Shown here piece after piece: positions 33,858-47,151 of a stretch of 64,000 nucleotides of DNA (positions within the stretch are counted from its first letter, which is position 1; every line of letters starts with the position of its first letter). Source of the stretch: Sphaerosporella brunnea (taxonomy: Eukaryota > Ascomycota > Pezizomycetes > Pezizales > Pyronemataceae); assembly GCA_008704415.1 (NCBI GenBank), contig VXIS01000178.1, positions 1-64,000 on the forward strand, given 5' to 3'. The position numbers and the translations under genes are program-made. The notes under the pieces are model-generated. The model did no database searches and was not told where the DNA came from. It saw only the letters and a list, made by a program, of their open reading frames with translations.

Positions 33858-36800
33858 CTAGGCGGCGTTAGCTTGAACCACCCTGAAGCCTGCCTGGATC
33901 GTCTTCTGGATTTCTTCGTTCTTGTGCTGCAGCTGTGAGAGCGCATACACAACATCGTTCCACTGGCGCTCTGTTTCGCAGCGGGGGAGACGGGCTGCAA
34001 GCTTGTCGGCCAACTGTTTGGCATGTTTATCCTGGACACATGTAAGCCTGTCATTCGACTAGTTGGGAATAGAGGGGAGGAACCTTCTCAATAAACGTAG
34101 ACAAGAACTTGATGATCCTCTTCATAGCATCCTCGTCCAGATCCCTCTCTGCAGACAGCAGCCCAAACATGTCCACGAAGTAGTTGTAGACGGCGTTATC
34201 CTTCGTGGCGAGCTCGGTAAAGAACATGCGTGCGAGATCAGATATCCGCTTGTCGGAATCCTCAAGACATTTGGCCATCTGTCCAAGCTGTCCCTTGACT
34301 TTGACTTGACCGGCGAGGATAAGGAAGGTCAGTGTCATCAGACAAGTACGCTTGACTGAGGCTTCATTGTCGTTGAGGCGACCGTAGAGGTAATTGGTGT
34401 TTTCGTCAATCAAGTGGTTGAAGCAGACGGCCTGGATATTTGTCAGAAATAACGGGGGCCGAGAATGCACAAGATACCTACCATATCACCAAGGGCGATG
34501 ACGGCGTTGCTTCTTGTGATGGGATCGGTAGACCGTTCCATGATGGTGATCAGGAGTCCTAGATTATCCTCACAGTATTGGGCTGTAACGGAGACGTCAG
34601 TTGAAGTGATAACGATGGCATAGAGACCATGGCTTACAAGAAACACACATCAGCTTGCCCATGCAAAGCGTTGCTTGTGCCTGAAGATTTCGGTCCTCGT
34701 AGCTGTCAGCCAGGGACAAGATAAGGGCGGGTCGACCCTTACATGGTACACAGTGTTCTGTTGACAAATCTCTGCCACTAGAGGCCCAAAGTTGGAGAGC
34801 AGAGAGTTCGGTCCGTACAGAAGCTCATTTTCACTGAGCTGCATTAGCATCTCTTCGGGCAACCAGAGGAGTTTGCGACACACCGAATGTTTGCTATACC
34901 CTCCGTGAAATCGTCTTCATTGGTACCTCCAATCAAATCCATCTCGTCTTGGTCTTCCCCTTTCTTGTTTGGGGTTGTCGCATCCTTCGCTTGAATCGAG
35001 TCAGCCATACTGGAACGTCAAAATTCTTAGCTAGCCAGCTTACTCTTCTCTAGCTCTGCCTTCTTGCGCTTGAACTCTTGCTCTAATAGCTCAAGATGTA
35101 CGATTTGTTTGACTGCCATGTTAGCATAGCTATAGCTCGAATGCTTTGGAGAAACCTACTGGCAACGTGGCCCACAATGAAAAGAAGCTGCGAAAGAGGG
35201 AAAAAAGAAGCATCAGCCGGAGGTGCCGACGGTTCCTGTGGCACTTCGGCAAGATCTTCGGCAAGACCAGCTTCGTGCATGATCTGGTCTTCGAGAGGGT
35301 CTGGGGGTGGTGGAATGTGTTGGTCTTCAAACACAGATTTCGCCTTCCTCCGGATGATTTCGCTACAAAGTTCATCGGGGTTTTTGGCAAGGGCATATAT
35401 CGCTCCAATAGCCTGCTCCGCCACACCAAACCTACAGCAAGTCAGTTGGTCCGCCAAAAAAAGACTGTCGGTTTTACATACCAGTCTTTGCTATCTGATT
35501 TGTAGCCCAGAAGCTGTGATATCTTGACCATGATCGGATGAACGTTTGGCAGCTTGCCCATAGGCGGTGGTGTGTCTAGATTTCTCAGCAATGCGATTAG
35601 AGGATTTGGACCTGTGTAGTGTACCTTTTGCTTTCCTTCCGGCTGGACTGATATGTCTCAAGGCCAAGCAAGTATATTTAGCCAGACCAAGATCTGCTCT
35701 TCCCAGAGGACCAAGACCGACTCTCAGGAGCGTCTCGAGTTCCTTAATTACTATATCAGGTTCTGCGAGCGCCAGCATCCCGAGAACAATGATTGCTCCC
35801 CGCCTCTGTTTCCTCGAGATGTCCTTCTTCTGCACGCCATATATCATCCATAACTTTGTGACCACGAGATCGGATACATGGCCTTCAGTCATCATTTTAC
35901 TCAAGAGTTGTTCGAGGGATGTCAATTCTGCAGCTGTGGTGTCATATGTCAAGCTGATCATGTTACGAGCAATGTAATTAGCACGCTCATTTTCTGAAAA
36001 TCCGTCTGGTGCGTTGAAGAAGAGGTCCTTGTACGTCTCAATAAGATGTGCCTGGACACCCTTTCCTTCGTCGCTGTTGCCCTTGGTCCAAATGAGGCGA
36101 AGCATTCGGCGAACACCAATCTGCAGACATCCATGAGCTCAGCACGCTTAGCGTCTCAAGTATGGCTTACCTTAGCAGTTTCCACCTTGTGGACATCCAA
36201 AGTCTTGAAAAAGTCCATGGCCTCGATGATCTCACTCTTGTTCTTGGCGGACAGGAGCTGTGTAACAACGCCTGACGCTGAATGAATGGTGTTGATAAAC
36301 CTCACGGCTTCCGCATAGTACTTCTTGGTGATTTGAAGCCTGTCTATTTCGACCTGGTTATCTGCCTGAGCTTGCAAAGCGGCTGCCTCAGGCTGTTCAG
36401 CGGGACGACCTTCTTTCTCGCCCTCTTCCTCATTATCAGATGCATCAGGAAGCACCGTCGCGTCCTCAAGCAGCTCAGGATCCACGGTATCGTTTCCAGC
36501 CGCTTTCTTGGCCATCTCCTCCATGGCAGATAGCAACCTGGTGAGTTCATGATCCACGGCTTCAAGTCGCTGAATCCATTCTGCCCGTTTCAGCGTGCCC
36601 CCATGGAGAGCACCGAAAGGATGCGTGTTGATGAGCTTTGTGAGTAGTCTGATGGCGTTTCGACGAACATGGCTACTCTTGTCATTGAGTGCTTGAAATG
36701 CAAGGTCTGTGGCCTTTTGGCGGTGCCTGGGGTATGTCTTAGGGAGACTAAACGTGTCTGCATTAACAAGGACAACACAACAATAAATGGAGTTGGTCTT

Positions 36801-38159
36801 ACTCTAAAAGTCGAGAGTGGTACACCTGCATGGTTTTGGCTCTGGAATAGGGGTTGAGATCAAGGAAACGCTCTTCAAGAAGTTCAAAAAACGCACTGAT
36901 CTGTAGTTTTTTGGCTTCGTCTTTCTCAGGGTCGTTTGCAAGCTCGACCACCATATTTCCGGCAACCTCAATGACAGCATTACGCAGGGTGTACGGCTCT
37001 TTCTCCAGAAGTTTGATGAGTGAAGTCATCTGCCTTATCACTTGGCGGGGGACTCGTTGGGACAGCTGTGTAATGAATACGGAAACAGATTTCGGTCCCT
37101 TCAAGTCGTTGACGCCAAATTCTTTGTTGCTTAGCTCCCTGGAAGTAATGTGAGTCTTTGATACAAGCAAATCGTGCCAAAATGCTTACCTCAAGAGGTC
37201 GTCTATCAACTGGTGATGGTCATATTGCTCCGACAAAATCTGTAAAAACTCCGCCATGGGCTCCGACAAATGCTCGAAATAGGTAAGACTCTGAACAATC
37301 TTGGTTTGTGCAGCTGTGACCGTCAGCAAAAAATAGTCAAGCGTAGAAAAGCTGTGTAAACTTGCCTAATGCATGGCCCTGATGTTTGACAGCGATACAG
37401 AGAACCTTAAAGACGTGCATCTTCATGGTCTTCACCCTCTGCTCGTTCTCCATTATCAGGTAGGCCGGCCGAGTGAGCAGTTCCACGATTTTGTCTCTCT
37501 CCGGTGTGGTAGGAAACACCCTCATCAATCTCAGCTTCAAAACCTTGCAAGTGACCTCAAGAGCACTCTGCATCTGCGCCGTCGCATCCCAGTGGCCACC
37601 ACCCTTGCCCTTCCCCTTTGGTTTTGTCTTTTTACCAGTGCCGGGCTTGTCCGCCGTCCGCATCTCCAGACAGGCCAGCACCCATACCAGAAGAAAGCTG
37701 TAGATCTCGATCAACTCCCGGTGTTCCTTGATGCTCTCCTGCTCTTCAGCTTCAATGTCCTGGTTGAGGCTATCCGCTTCTGTGGAGAGTCCGGAAACTA
37801 TGATGTCTAGCACCTTTCCAGCGGCCTGGACTGGGATCGCGGAATAGTATCTACAGGCCAGTAGTCAGCATGGTAGCGCAAAGGAAAGACACCAGGTAAG
37901 CGCATGTAGGGGATTACTTGAGCAAGCATTGCAGGGTGTCCAACACCGAAGCCTTCGAGATCGCATCGGGGTTCGCGGCCAGCGCATCTATGATGGGATC
38001 GAGGATCTGGTTGATTTGCGCATTCGTCAAGGCCTCGGGGTTCCCCTCAGCCTCGAGAAGCTCCGCATCGGCTTCGGAGCATGGTACTTTGGCTGGGTCT
38101 TGGATGTAGAGATCATAGTATTTGCGCAGATTCCATTCGACCCGGTCGTCGTTGTCCAT
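33858..38159 (-). CDS. Condensin complex non-SMC subunit 1 (Cnd1/Ycs4/NCAPD2)
   Basis: HEAT-repeat scaffold of condensin, needed for mitotic chromosome compaction. The ATG at 38159 gives MDNDDRVEWNLRKYYDLYIQ, matching the N-terminal helix of the family. ANPDAISKASVLDTLQCLLK and a KKTKPKGKGKGGGHWD linker follow. The central HEAT array spans about 37.2-35.1 kb (for example RELSNKEFGVNDLKGPKSV and QRRGAIIVLGMLALAEPDIV). The C-terminal Cnd1 domain is clear: RSNAVIALGDM, LTNIQAVCFNHLIDENTNYL, RLNDNEASVKRTCLMTLTFL, KVKGQLGQMAKCLEDSDKRI. The end is GFRVVQANAA with a TAG at 33858. About eight or nine introns, not all placed exactly. Head-to-head with CDC7. An extra 5' exon cannot be excluded. Confidence 0.92.
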
Positions 38160-38617
38160 GGTTTTTGTGGTCGCGCGGGGTGACTTGAATTCGTCGGGTG
38201 TGTAGTATGCGGCGCGGAGGTTGTGGCGCGTCAAGGCCGTCGTCTCTCTTCTCGCTTCGCTGTTCTCGACCAGACAGGTAGGTATATCGCAGTATCTCTG
38301 TCTCTTCGTGATGGGCCTCGCGTGTTGGGTCTCTTCTGGCAGGTTTTTTTTTTTGGAGGGGGGAGGAGGGGTGTCTGTTGTGAGCTTTGCTTTGCTTCAC
38401 AGAAATTACACGGTTCGCGGTCTGAATGTAAAGGCGGCACCCTGGCTCGCGTTTTGCAGCAGGAAGAACAACAACAACAGCAACGGCCACAACAACCACA
38501 TTTAACGGATATAACGAGGACGCAAACAAACGACTCAATATACGCCCGTTCGCTATACCTGATCCGCTTTTTCTGCACTGCGATTCCAGCAAGTCTCGCA
38601 CTCGGCGCTAGATCCAA
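38160..38617. promoter_or_regulatory. Shared CND1/CDC7 promoter region
   Basis: 458 bp between divergent start codons. It contains a GGCGCGTC box (38225-38232), a near-match to the MBF core, and polypurine/polypyrimidine stretches. No coding frame with support was seen; long frames here are simple repeats. Confidence 0.45.
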
Positions 38618-40681
38618 ATGGAGCGCATGCGCCCGCCCGCACATCACCTGACAAAGAAACCCCCGACGTCGTCGCTCGCTACCGAAGAAGAGGAAGAGCT
38701 GGAGCGGGAGATTGCCATGCGAGATCCAGATCTAGCCGCTCTGATGTCCCACGCGAGCGGTCGACGACGACCCCAGAATCCGTCTTTCGTCCACAGTTTC
38801 AATGCCAGCAGGCACGCTGAGCGAGCGGCGGACGAGGCTAGCGCTGAATCGGACTCCGAGGATGAGGGCGGCGAGGAAGAGGACGATGGTCGCCGCACTC
38901 CAATTGCGCGGCATGCCGGCGTAGAAGACGACAGAGGCGTGGTTATCGCGTATCCAGAGAGTGTGGAGGACTACAACGAGGAAGAGGAAGACCCGGCGGA
39001 GACGGAGGACTTGCAGGATGAGACCGAGGACATGCCCGAAGACTATGTGGAAGAGGAAGAGCGCCCCCGAAAGGCGCATCCGCAGGCGCACAGGAATGGC
39101 AGATATGAGGAGTCCAGGTACACTGCCGCCGCAGAGCGCTCGAGAGGCAGGCCGGCGCCGTCACGCACATCCAGTTATGAGCAGGAACAGGAAATCTACG
39201 AAGACCAAACGGAAGATGGGAGTGATCAGGAAGAGGGCGAGGGGTCTGTATATTCAGATGCCCCTGCGGAAGAGGAGGATGAGGAGGAGGAGGAAGAGGA
39301 AGAGGAGGAGAAGGAGGAGGACTACCCCACAGATCCGCTGGTCATTGAGGAGCTTGAGAAGTTTCAAGCCACCTTCCGCGGCTTTGAAAAGCGGTTCAGA
39401 TTGATAAACAAGATTGGCGAAGGTGCGCTATCGCCATACGATCCGTGCTCGTACAATTATGGCCGTTGTACTGACGATCATCCTTGGCAGGCACATTCAG
39501 TTCGGTATACAAAGCAGAAGATCTCTTGTACGATAGATATGACAACAGTTGGGATATCGACGAGGTCAACACTCGACGAACTGGTCCACGTCCACCAAAA
39601 TACGTAGCCATCAAGAAAATCTACGTAACCAGTTCACCGGCACGAATACAGAACGAGCTAGAGCTTCTTCACGATCTCTCAGGCTGCAGATCCGTTGTTC
39701 CACTCATCACCGCCTTCCGGCACCAAGACCAAGTCGTAGCCATCCTCCCCTACTTTCAGCACGTCGATTTCCGAGTAAGTGTTCCTCTCCTCTGTCCTCA
39801 TATTCCCACTGACTTTAAAACGAAGGAATACTTCCGCAGCCTCACCACTAACGACATGGTAGCCTACTTCCGCTCCCTCTTCAGCGCCCTCTCGCACGTC
39901 CACCGACACAAGATCATCCACCGTGACATCAAGCCGACAAACTTCTTGTACGACTACCACAAGCGTCGGGGCGTACTCTGCGACTTTGGACTTGCCGAGC
40001 GCGAGGGAACAGATTCTTCCCGCTGTATGTGCACCTACTACGCCAACGACCGGAAAGAGCGTCTGCCCGCGATCCCAACAGCGCTGACCCCAGGCTACCC
40101 CAAAAACGACTCTCGCCCAGCGCGGCGCGCAAACCGCGCGGGAACCCGCGGCTTCAGAGCGCCAGAAGTACTCTTTAAATGCACCGCGCAAACGACTAGT
40201 AGCGTCCCCCTTCCTCCTCCCTAATCATCAACACCTCTAACACAGCCTAGAAATTGACATCTGGTCCGCGGGCGTAATCCTCCTCACCATCCTCTCCAAG
40301 CGCTTCCCCTTCTTTAACAGCTCCGACGACGTCGATGCCGTAATCGAAATCGCTACAATCTTCGGCAAAACCAGAATGCGCAACTGCGCCGCTTTGCACG
40401 GCTGCGTCTTCGATACGACGATCCCAACCATCGGCGACAAAGGCTTCACGCTGGAAAAAATCATCCTCTGGGCCACAAACCGCACTTCGGGCACCAAGGA
40501 CGACGTGCCCGTCGTCCTCTCCCGCGGCGAGCAGCTCGCAATCCAGTTTCTGCAGCGCTGCTTCGATCTCGATCCATTCAGACGCATCAGCGCGGATGAA
40601 GCACTCCGGCACCCGTTCTTGCGCTACTGTGAAGATAGTGAAGAGGAGGATCCGGACTTGAGTATGGGATTGCCGGTATAG
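38618..40681 (+). CDS. CDC7: Cdc7 protein kinase (catalytic subunit of DDK)
   Basis: Phosphorylates the Mcm2-7 helicase to fire replication origins, when bound by Dbf4. Exons: 38618-39422, 39491-39774, 39826-40198, 40251-40681, summing to 1893 nt and 630 residues. The first about 245 residues are very acidic and disordered, including an unbroken Glu-rich run around residue 230. The kinase domain follows: GEGTFSSVYKAED, YVAIKKIYV (ATP-binding Lys), HRDIKPTNFLY, CDFGLAE, then an insert of about 50 basic residues before GTRGFRAPEVLFKC, and IDIWSAGVILL. The large insert between DFG and APE is a Cdc7 hallmark. The last intron uses acceptor CCTAG, giving TTKIDIW. An in-frame first ATG was chosen. 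Confidence 0.95.
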
Positions 40682-41588
40682 CTCCACCTATCCTTCCTAT
40701 TCTTCCTTCCTTCCTTCCTTCCCTCCTTTCCTTATTTCCTTCTGTATCTTTGATATTAGATGGCGCCTATATTTTTTTTCACGCTTTCTTTGGCTTCGTT
40801 TCGTTTAGTTTATTTTTTTTCCTTCTCCTTGAAGGGGAAGTGGTGTATGACATATTTGTACATTGCGTATCATACGCTATCACTCGTTTTTACTTGTGCC
40901 AGCATTCCGTGTTCCAGAGAAGTCGAGGGCAAGGAAAGGGAACATATCTCGCTTTGATGAGCATGCCAGTTCTAGAACACAGGTACCACAGCCCGGTGGA
41001 AATAATTTGTTGGTTCAGACACGGATGCTGGCAGCAAGTCAGGTACAGCTAAAAAATCACAGAAACCTGACACATGATCACGATGCATTCACAAATCACC
41101 CACCCACCATGTGGGTAACGTCATCATCCTACATACACAAGTAGAGGAATGATCTTTACGAGATATAAGATGTAGTATAAGTATAAGAAGTAGGTAATCC
41201 AATCCGAAACTCATAAAGTAGAAAGCAAAGAACATGTAGAGAACACAGTAAACTCCGTCCCCGTTCATGAAATTTTCGTTAAAAGTCGTGCAAGTAATGT
41301 GAGAAAGTAATTCCCCATTCCATCGTATTCACCTTCCACACAGTCTGGCTTTATTCTCTCCCACGAACAAAAGAAGCAGTGGAGGAGGAGGACAGATATC
41401 ACGAAATCCATCGCTACTACCTATTCCACCTCCCCGACAAACATTCATTTGTGCGTACAAGCAAGCCAGCCAAACAAACATGAAAGAAGAAACACCGTAC
41501 CCCATTCCAGCACACCACACACCAAGCCATCATGACAGAACGAACGAAAAAACAATGCTACACACATTTCCGCGCGCGAGAATGACAA
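40682..41588. other. Convergent 3' flanks of CDC7 and the E2 gene
   Basis: AT-rich, with a TTCC microsatellite at about 40705-40730. No gene recognised. Confidence 0.55.
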
Positions 41589-42432
<844 letters not shown>

Positions 42433-43345
42433 GTTGTTGTGTCGCGTGGGTTGTGAGTTGTAGAACTGCAGGACGAAGTGGGGGGTTAGCGACGTTGGCC
42501 TCTTTATAGTAGGCGATGAATGCTATGTATCGCGGAATGGAGCGGGAAATAGAAGAAGAGAAGAGAAAAGGCAAGGGAGAGGGGAGGAAACAACGAACCT
42601 GTGAGTTGGTGGTGGGGGTGGTGGTGGTGGTTGTTGTTGTTGTTTGTTGGGGGGGGGGGGGGGGATTACGGGGTGGTGCAAAAGAGAGTATGTGCGGGTT
42701 AGGTGGTGATTGCTTTCGGAAGGGGGAAGGAAGTTCGTTCGGGGTTGGGTGGTTGGGGGGGTGGGTTAAGTAAGATGGGTCTGTGAGGAGCAACCAGCGG
42801 CGGCGGCGGAAAAGAGAGCAGGGAGGGGTTTTTGAGCGACCGCTGGGGCTTTGACTGTTCGGGACTGGCTCGGATCCCTTGTTTGGGCAATTGAACCGCC
42901 GATTAAATAAAAATGTCGAAGAAAAAAAAATATACAAAAGCACGGCTGTTTCTCTCAGAACACGGTTTGCGACTGGCTGACGGGACCGAGTTGCAAGTTG
43001 AAAGGAGAGGAGGTTTACAGCGGGTTTCGTTGTCTTTCTCTTGTTTGCCAATGCTGCTGGTCCGCTTTCTCTGCACTTCTCTCGGCGTCGGGTCAGCCTC
43101 CGCCACAGCAGTGATTGGTCCGGCCATTAAATGCATTAAATGCCCTGATGCTTAGTAACCCCCCCCACCAAAACTCGTTAGCTTGCCTACATACAAAGTA
43201 GCTCCGACCCCCCCAATCGGTTTACCCCACCATCGAGAAGAGTCATGAGCTTCGAGATGAAGAACAAGAAAGTCCCCTCCACAATCTCTCACCACCGACT
43301 CCTCCACTGCCTCTCCAAGGCCTTGTGATTGTTCTATCTGCATCG
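42433..43345. promoter_or_regulatory. Shared promoter region of the E2 and cystathionine gamma-synthase genes
   Basis: 0.9 kb between divergent start codons. It has strong strand asymmetry: G-runs (42648-42663) and GTT/GGT repeats on plus, CT-rich on minus, as usual for the leader of a highly expressed fungal gene. No gene supported. Confidence 0.45.
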
Positions 43346-45241
43346 ATGCAAGGCGACCTCGGCGCTCCTATCCCTGAGGACACTCAGCACGTGTGTACCT
43401 CAGGCATCTCCCATCTCAATAGCAAAACACACTTCTGACAAGATAACAGGCCGTCAGCGTGTCCCTACCTTCATGGAAAGCCACTGTCGGCTATGAAGAG
43501 GGTGAAGCGTGGGTCGTGAAGAAGATGCAAACCGGTTATCCCAGGTCTAAACTTGCCTCCCGCCTGCGGTCATAAGAACTACGGGCTAATGCTGCCACCC
43601 AGGTTCTTCATCCACAAAAGCATCCAGAAGCTCTGTGCCTCAATCTTGTCCCTTCACGGGCGGCCAGGCGAGGTCTGCATGCTCTTCCCCACAATTTCCA
43701 CCGCTACTCGCTGCCGCAACTTCATCAAGGCCCGCTCTCTCAGCACTCCTCCTCCCTGCGTCCGCGTAATTGAGCTCATCCCTCGCCTTGGTCAAGATGC
43801 CACCATCTCCTCCGGCCTCTGTGCAGTCCTCTTCCCCGCCGACGAATTCAAAATTGCAAAGCAATTCTGGCAGCACAGCGGCGACGGCGTCAGTTCCCGG
43901 CGGGCTGAGTTTTGCCAGCAAGAGCTTGACAACGGACTGCTGCGCGAGAAAGGGATACCAGACGAGGTAGCTGTCCGGCCGGCTAAGGGTCCTAAACGTT
44001 ACTCTCGGGTTTCGGTTGACAAAGGACATGTGGGAACTGAAGGAACCGACACCTCCCGCTTCGTCGAAGAGCGGTTCGGCCGGAACCTTGGCGTTGAGTT
44101 CGTAGCCAATGCAAAGCTTGCTGTGCGCCGAAGAATCGCTGGTACGCTGCGCTCGAACGTAGCGCCCAGCGATGCACTCGCGCTCAAGGACGAGGGCGGC
44201 CGTGACGTACCAGGCTTCACAGAGGAAGACGTATACCTATTCCCCTCAGGAATGTCCGCAATCTTCAATTCGCACCGACTACTTCTCGAAGCCCTGGAAC
44301 CCAGAAAGAGTGTATGCTACGGCTTTCCCTACATCGACACCCTTAAGATCCTAGAAAAGTTCGGGCCAGGTTGCCACTTCTATGGCCACGGCAGCGCGGA
44401 AGACCTCGACGATCTGGAAGCAAAGCTTACCTCTGGAGAGCGCGTAATGGCGCTCTTTTGCGAATTCCCCGGAAATCCGCTCCTCGCGTCCCCAGACCTT
44501 CAACGTATCCGCAAACTCGCAGACCAGTACGACTTTGCTGTTATAGTCGATGAAACCCTCGGCAACCCGTTGAACGTTCACGTACTCCCGTTGGCTGATA
44601 TGGTGGCCAGCAGTCTTACCAAGGTCTTCAGCGGCGACAGCAACGTCATGGGCGGAAGCATGGTGTTGAACCCCAAGTCTAGATATTACGCTACTTTGAA
44701 AGCAAAGTTGGCCACGGAATATGAAGACAATCTGTGGGCTGAAGACGCCCTGTTCTTGGAACGGAATAGTAGGGACTTTGTGTCCCGTATCGAGCGTATC
44801 AACGCCAATGCTGAGGCCGTGTGCGAGTTACTACTCCAGCATCCCAAAAGTCCCTCCCCCCCCCCTTCTTCCCGCAGTCACGGTCACAACTAACAAGCAC
44901 CAGTTAAACGCGTTTACTACCCAAAAAACAGCCCCACCCGCGCCTTCTACGACGCCTGCCGCTGCACCGACGGCGGCTACGGCGGGCTCCTTAGCGTTAC
45001 ATTCTACAGCATGGAAGACGCTATCCGTTTCTTTGACGCCGTGGAAACCGCCAAAGGCCCTAGTCTTGGAACTAACTTTACGCTCACTTCTCCGTACGCT
45101 ATTTTGGCACATTATGGAGAACTGGAGTGGGCCGCGAAATATGGCGTTGAGAGTAATCTGGTTAGAGTTAGTATTGGCCTTGAGGAAACCGTGGGATTAG
45201 TCCAAACTTTCGCAAAGGCGTTGAGGGTTTTGGAGACGTAG
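43346..45241 (+). CDS. Cystathionine gamma-synthase (fungal Str2/met-7 type)
   Basis: PLP enzyme joining cysteine to an activated homoserine ester in transsulfuration towards methionine. Exons: 43346-43390, 43450-43544, 43603-44849, 44904-45241, summing to 1725 nt and 574 residues, as usual for the long fungal form with its N-terminal extension. The first residues [15 protein letters not shown] and [16 protein letters not shown] fit the family. The PLP fold has [52 protein letters not shown] (cofactor Asp) and [16 protein letters not shown] with the Schiff-base Lys. The C-terminal domain has [12 protein letters not shown] and [10 protein letters not shown]. The exon 3 donor (AAAAGTCCCT) is a weak GTCCCT but keeps frame. 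Confidence 0.93.
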
Positions 45242-47151
45242 GCGTGAGGTCCTTTGGATGTAGTTACTGTACGGGGATAAAATTTAGCTATACTTGGTGT
45301 ATTTCTGACTGCTGAAGCTTGTGAAATTTGGGAATCGCATGCCTGTGGCCCTGCCCCCGGCGTCTGCACTCGGCACCAGATTTTGCGAAACACCCCTACA
45401 GACTGGAGTACTGGAACACTTCCCGCAGGAATTTATAAAGGTTTAGACGCTACAAATGGAGTCTGAAAGCCCCCCCCCCCCCTTTCCCGTCACGTTGATT
45501 TTCGAAAGTAAAACGATCTTTGCCCCCACATCACCACTTGTCGAGGGCGACGTCACGCAATCGCCTTGCGCGGCCCAGAATCTTGGACGTCTGGAAGTCT
45601 GAACAACCCCCCCTCTTCCCCATCTCTTCAGATTTTTCGTCTGGAGGGCCGATTTCCAGAAATTTAAGGGCTTAAAGCCTCCAAACCGCTGCGGGAAGTG
45701 TCCCGCTGGGTATAAGACAAAGACTACGTGATCATGGGCCTGCTTTGGGCACAAACCTCGCACGATCAACTCGCAGTTATCGAGTGCTCCATGGTGACGC
45801 ATATATCGAGTGCTCCAAAGTGACGCGTATATCGAGTGCTCCATGATGACGCAGTTGTCGAGTGCTAATTCCTTGGCCGACTCTGCACAAGGTCATATAC
45901 TGTTATGTTTTCCAATGCTGGCCCAAGGGTTTCGGTCTTCCTTCCCAGTGCCCGGCTCCGTTGCGTGTCGCCGTTTGTGACGTGTCTTGCAATTGGTGGG
46001 AGGTACATACTTCTCTGCTTTCTTCCCCTCAGGTCACACACATACACATGTATCTACCCGCGAAGCACACCAAATCATGTCCGTCGAAACTGAAAACCTG
46101 CAGCCTTGGTAGTATGCACTCCACGCCGACTTTCCTTCCATGTGCTGGCAGATCTGGTTGTTTGTACGCAGGAAGCGGAATCTGGTTTTTTTTGTCCTTG
46201 CGCCGTGGGTAACTAATATCAGTGGTTGCAGCCCGGGATATCGCTTCACTCTTTTTGATGCTTCATTTATGCCGATATCGTGCACTAGACTTTCTTTTTG
46301 AGAGTCTTCATGCTCTTCATGCAGAAGAAGGTGCTTTTTTTTTTTCTTTAGGCTCTTGATTCTGTGGAATCGACATTGCAGCCTGGTGATCCCCCTTGCT
46401 GATGGCTGTTTCAGGCGACAACTTCATCCTCTTCAATCCGCGGTGTTCCATCTCGCAATATGTGCGAGGGTCAAAGGGCGCGCCATTTTTGCGGGCACAG
46501 CCATGTACGTGTGGTTGACTGCGGCACATTGCGTACGTTCTCCTATTCCACGATAGATTGCCTGACTGGTGAATTTTATCAGAAAATCTTGAGATTGGGG
46601 TCCGTTGGGTTAAGCCAAACCACAGCACACCCGTCACCATAACGTTGGATGATCCGGACTGGCCAAGTGTTGAACCGCAAGGCATGGCCCGTCTTGATAA
46701 AGTGGAGGAGCCGCAAGGTCTTGGTTGACTGTTAGAATGGCGAGATTTGCGTGTTCAGGCGGATAACTTTGTGCGTGAAGTCGAGGAAAGACGGTCGCAA
46801 GAAGTGTCTGAGCGGGGGCCTGTCCAGCCCGTAAATGCGGCATCGGAGAGGATACGCATATGAGGCATGTGATGTCTAGATTCATCTGCAACGAAGAAAT
46901 GAGGAGCCCGCGATCCCGTAAAACACGGGGAAAAGAGTAGTAGTAAGGAAATGAAATCAAGGTATCCCAAGCACGCAAAAGCGCCCCAACACCACCAGCC
47001 CGAACGCCACGACAAAGAGAAAAAAGGGAAGAAACCCGAACAGCCCACCCCGAGGAACAACGAACATTAGCAGAAGCCAAAGCCCATGCAGAAAGAAAAG
47101 ATGAAACGATTGAAGTTATGTAGTGGAATATGTGAGGTAGAGGAGAAGGAG
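45242..47151. other. Spacer between convergent genes, with one small unassigned frame
   Basis: About 1.9 kb. It contains the 26-bp tandem repeat at 45774-45868, C-homopolymers and an ATG-started 70-codon minus-strand frame (46529-46317). That frame reads MCRSQPHVHGCARKNGAPFD near its start and is Lys-rich at its end. It has Cys/His spacing but no recognised fold, so it may be an exon or chance. No tRNA or mobile element seen. Confidence 0.45.
45774..45868. repeat. 26-bp tandem repeat, about 3.6 copies
   Basis: Units at 45774-45799, 45800-45825, 45826-45851 and a partial 45852-45868. Each has the core TCGAGTGCTCC followed by a TGACG. Copies differ at a few positions. The unit length is not a multiple of three, so it is unlikely to be coding. 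Confidence 0.9.

Noticed and set aside
37945..38234. Extended CND1 N-terminus beginning at 38234
   Set aside because: The codon at 38234 is TTG on the coding strand; the first ATG in frame is at 38159.
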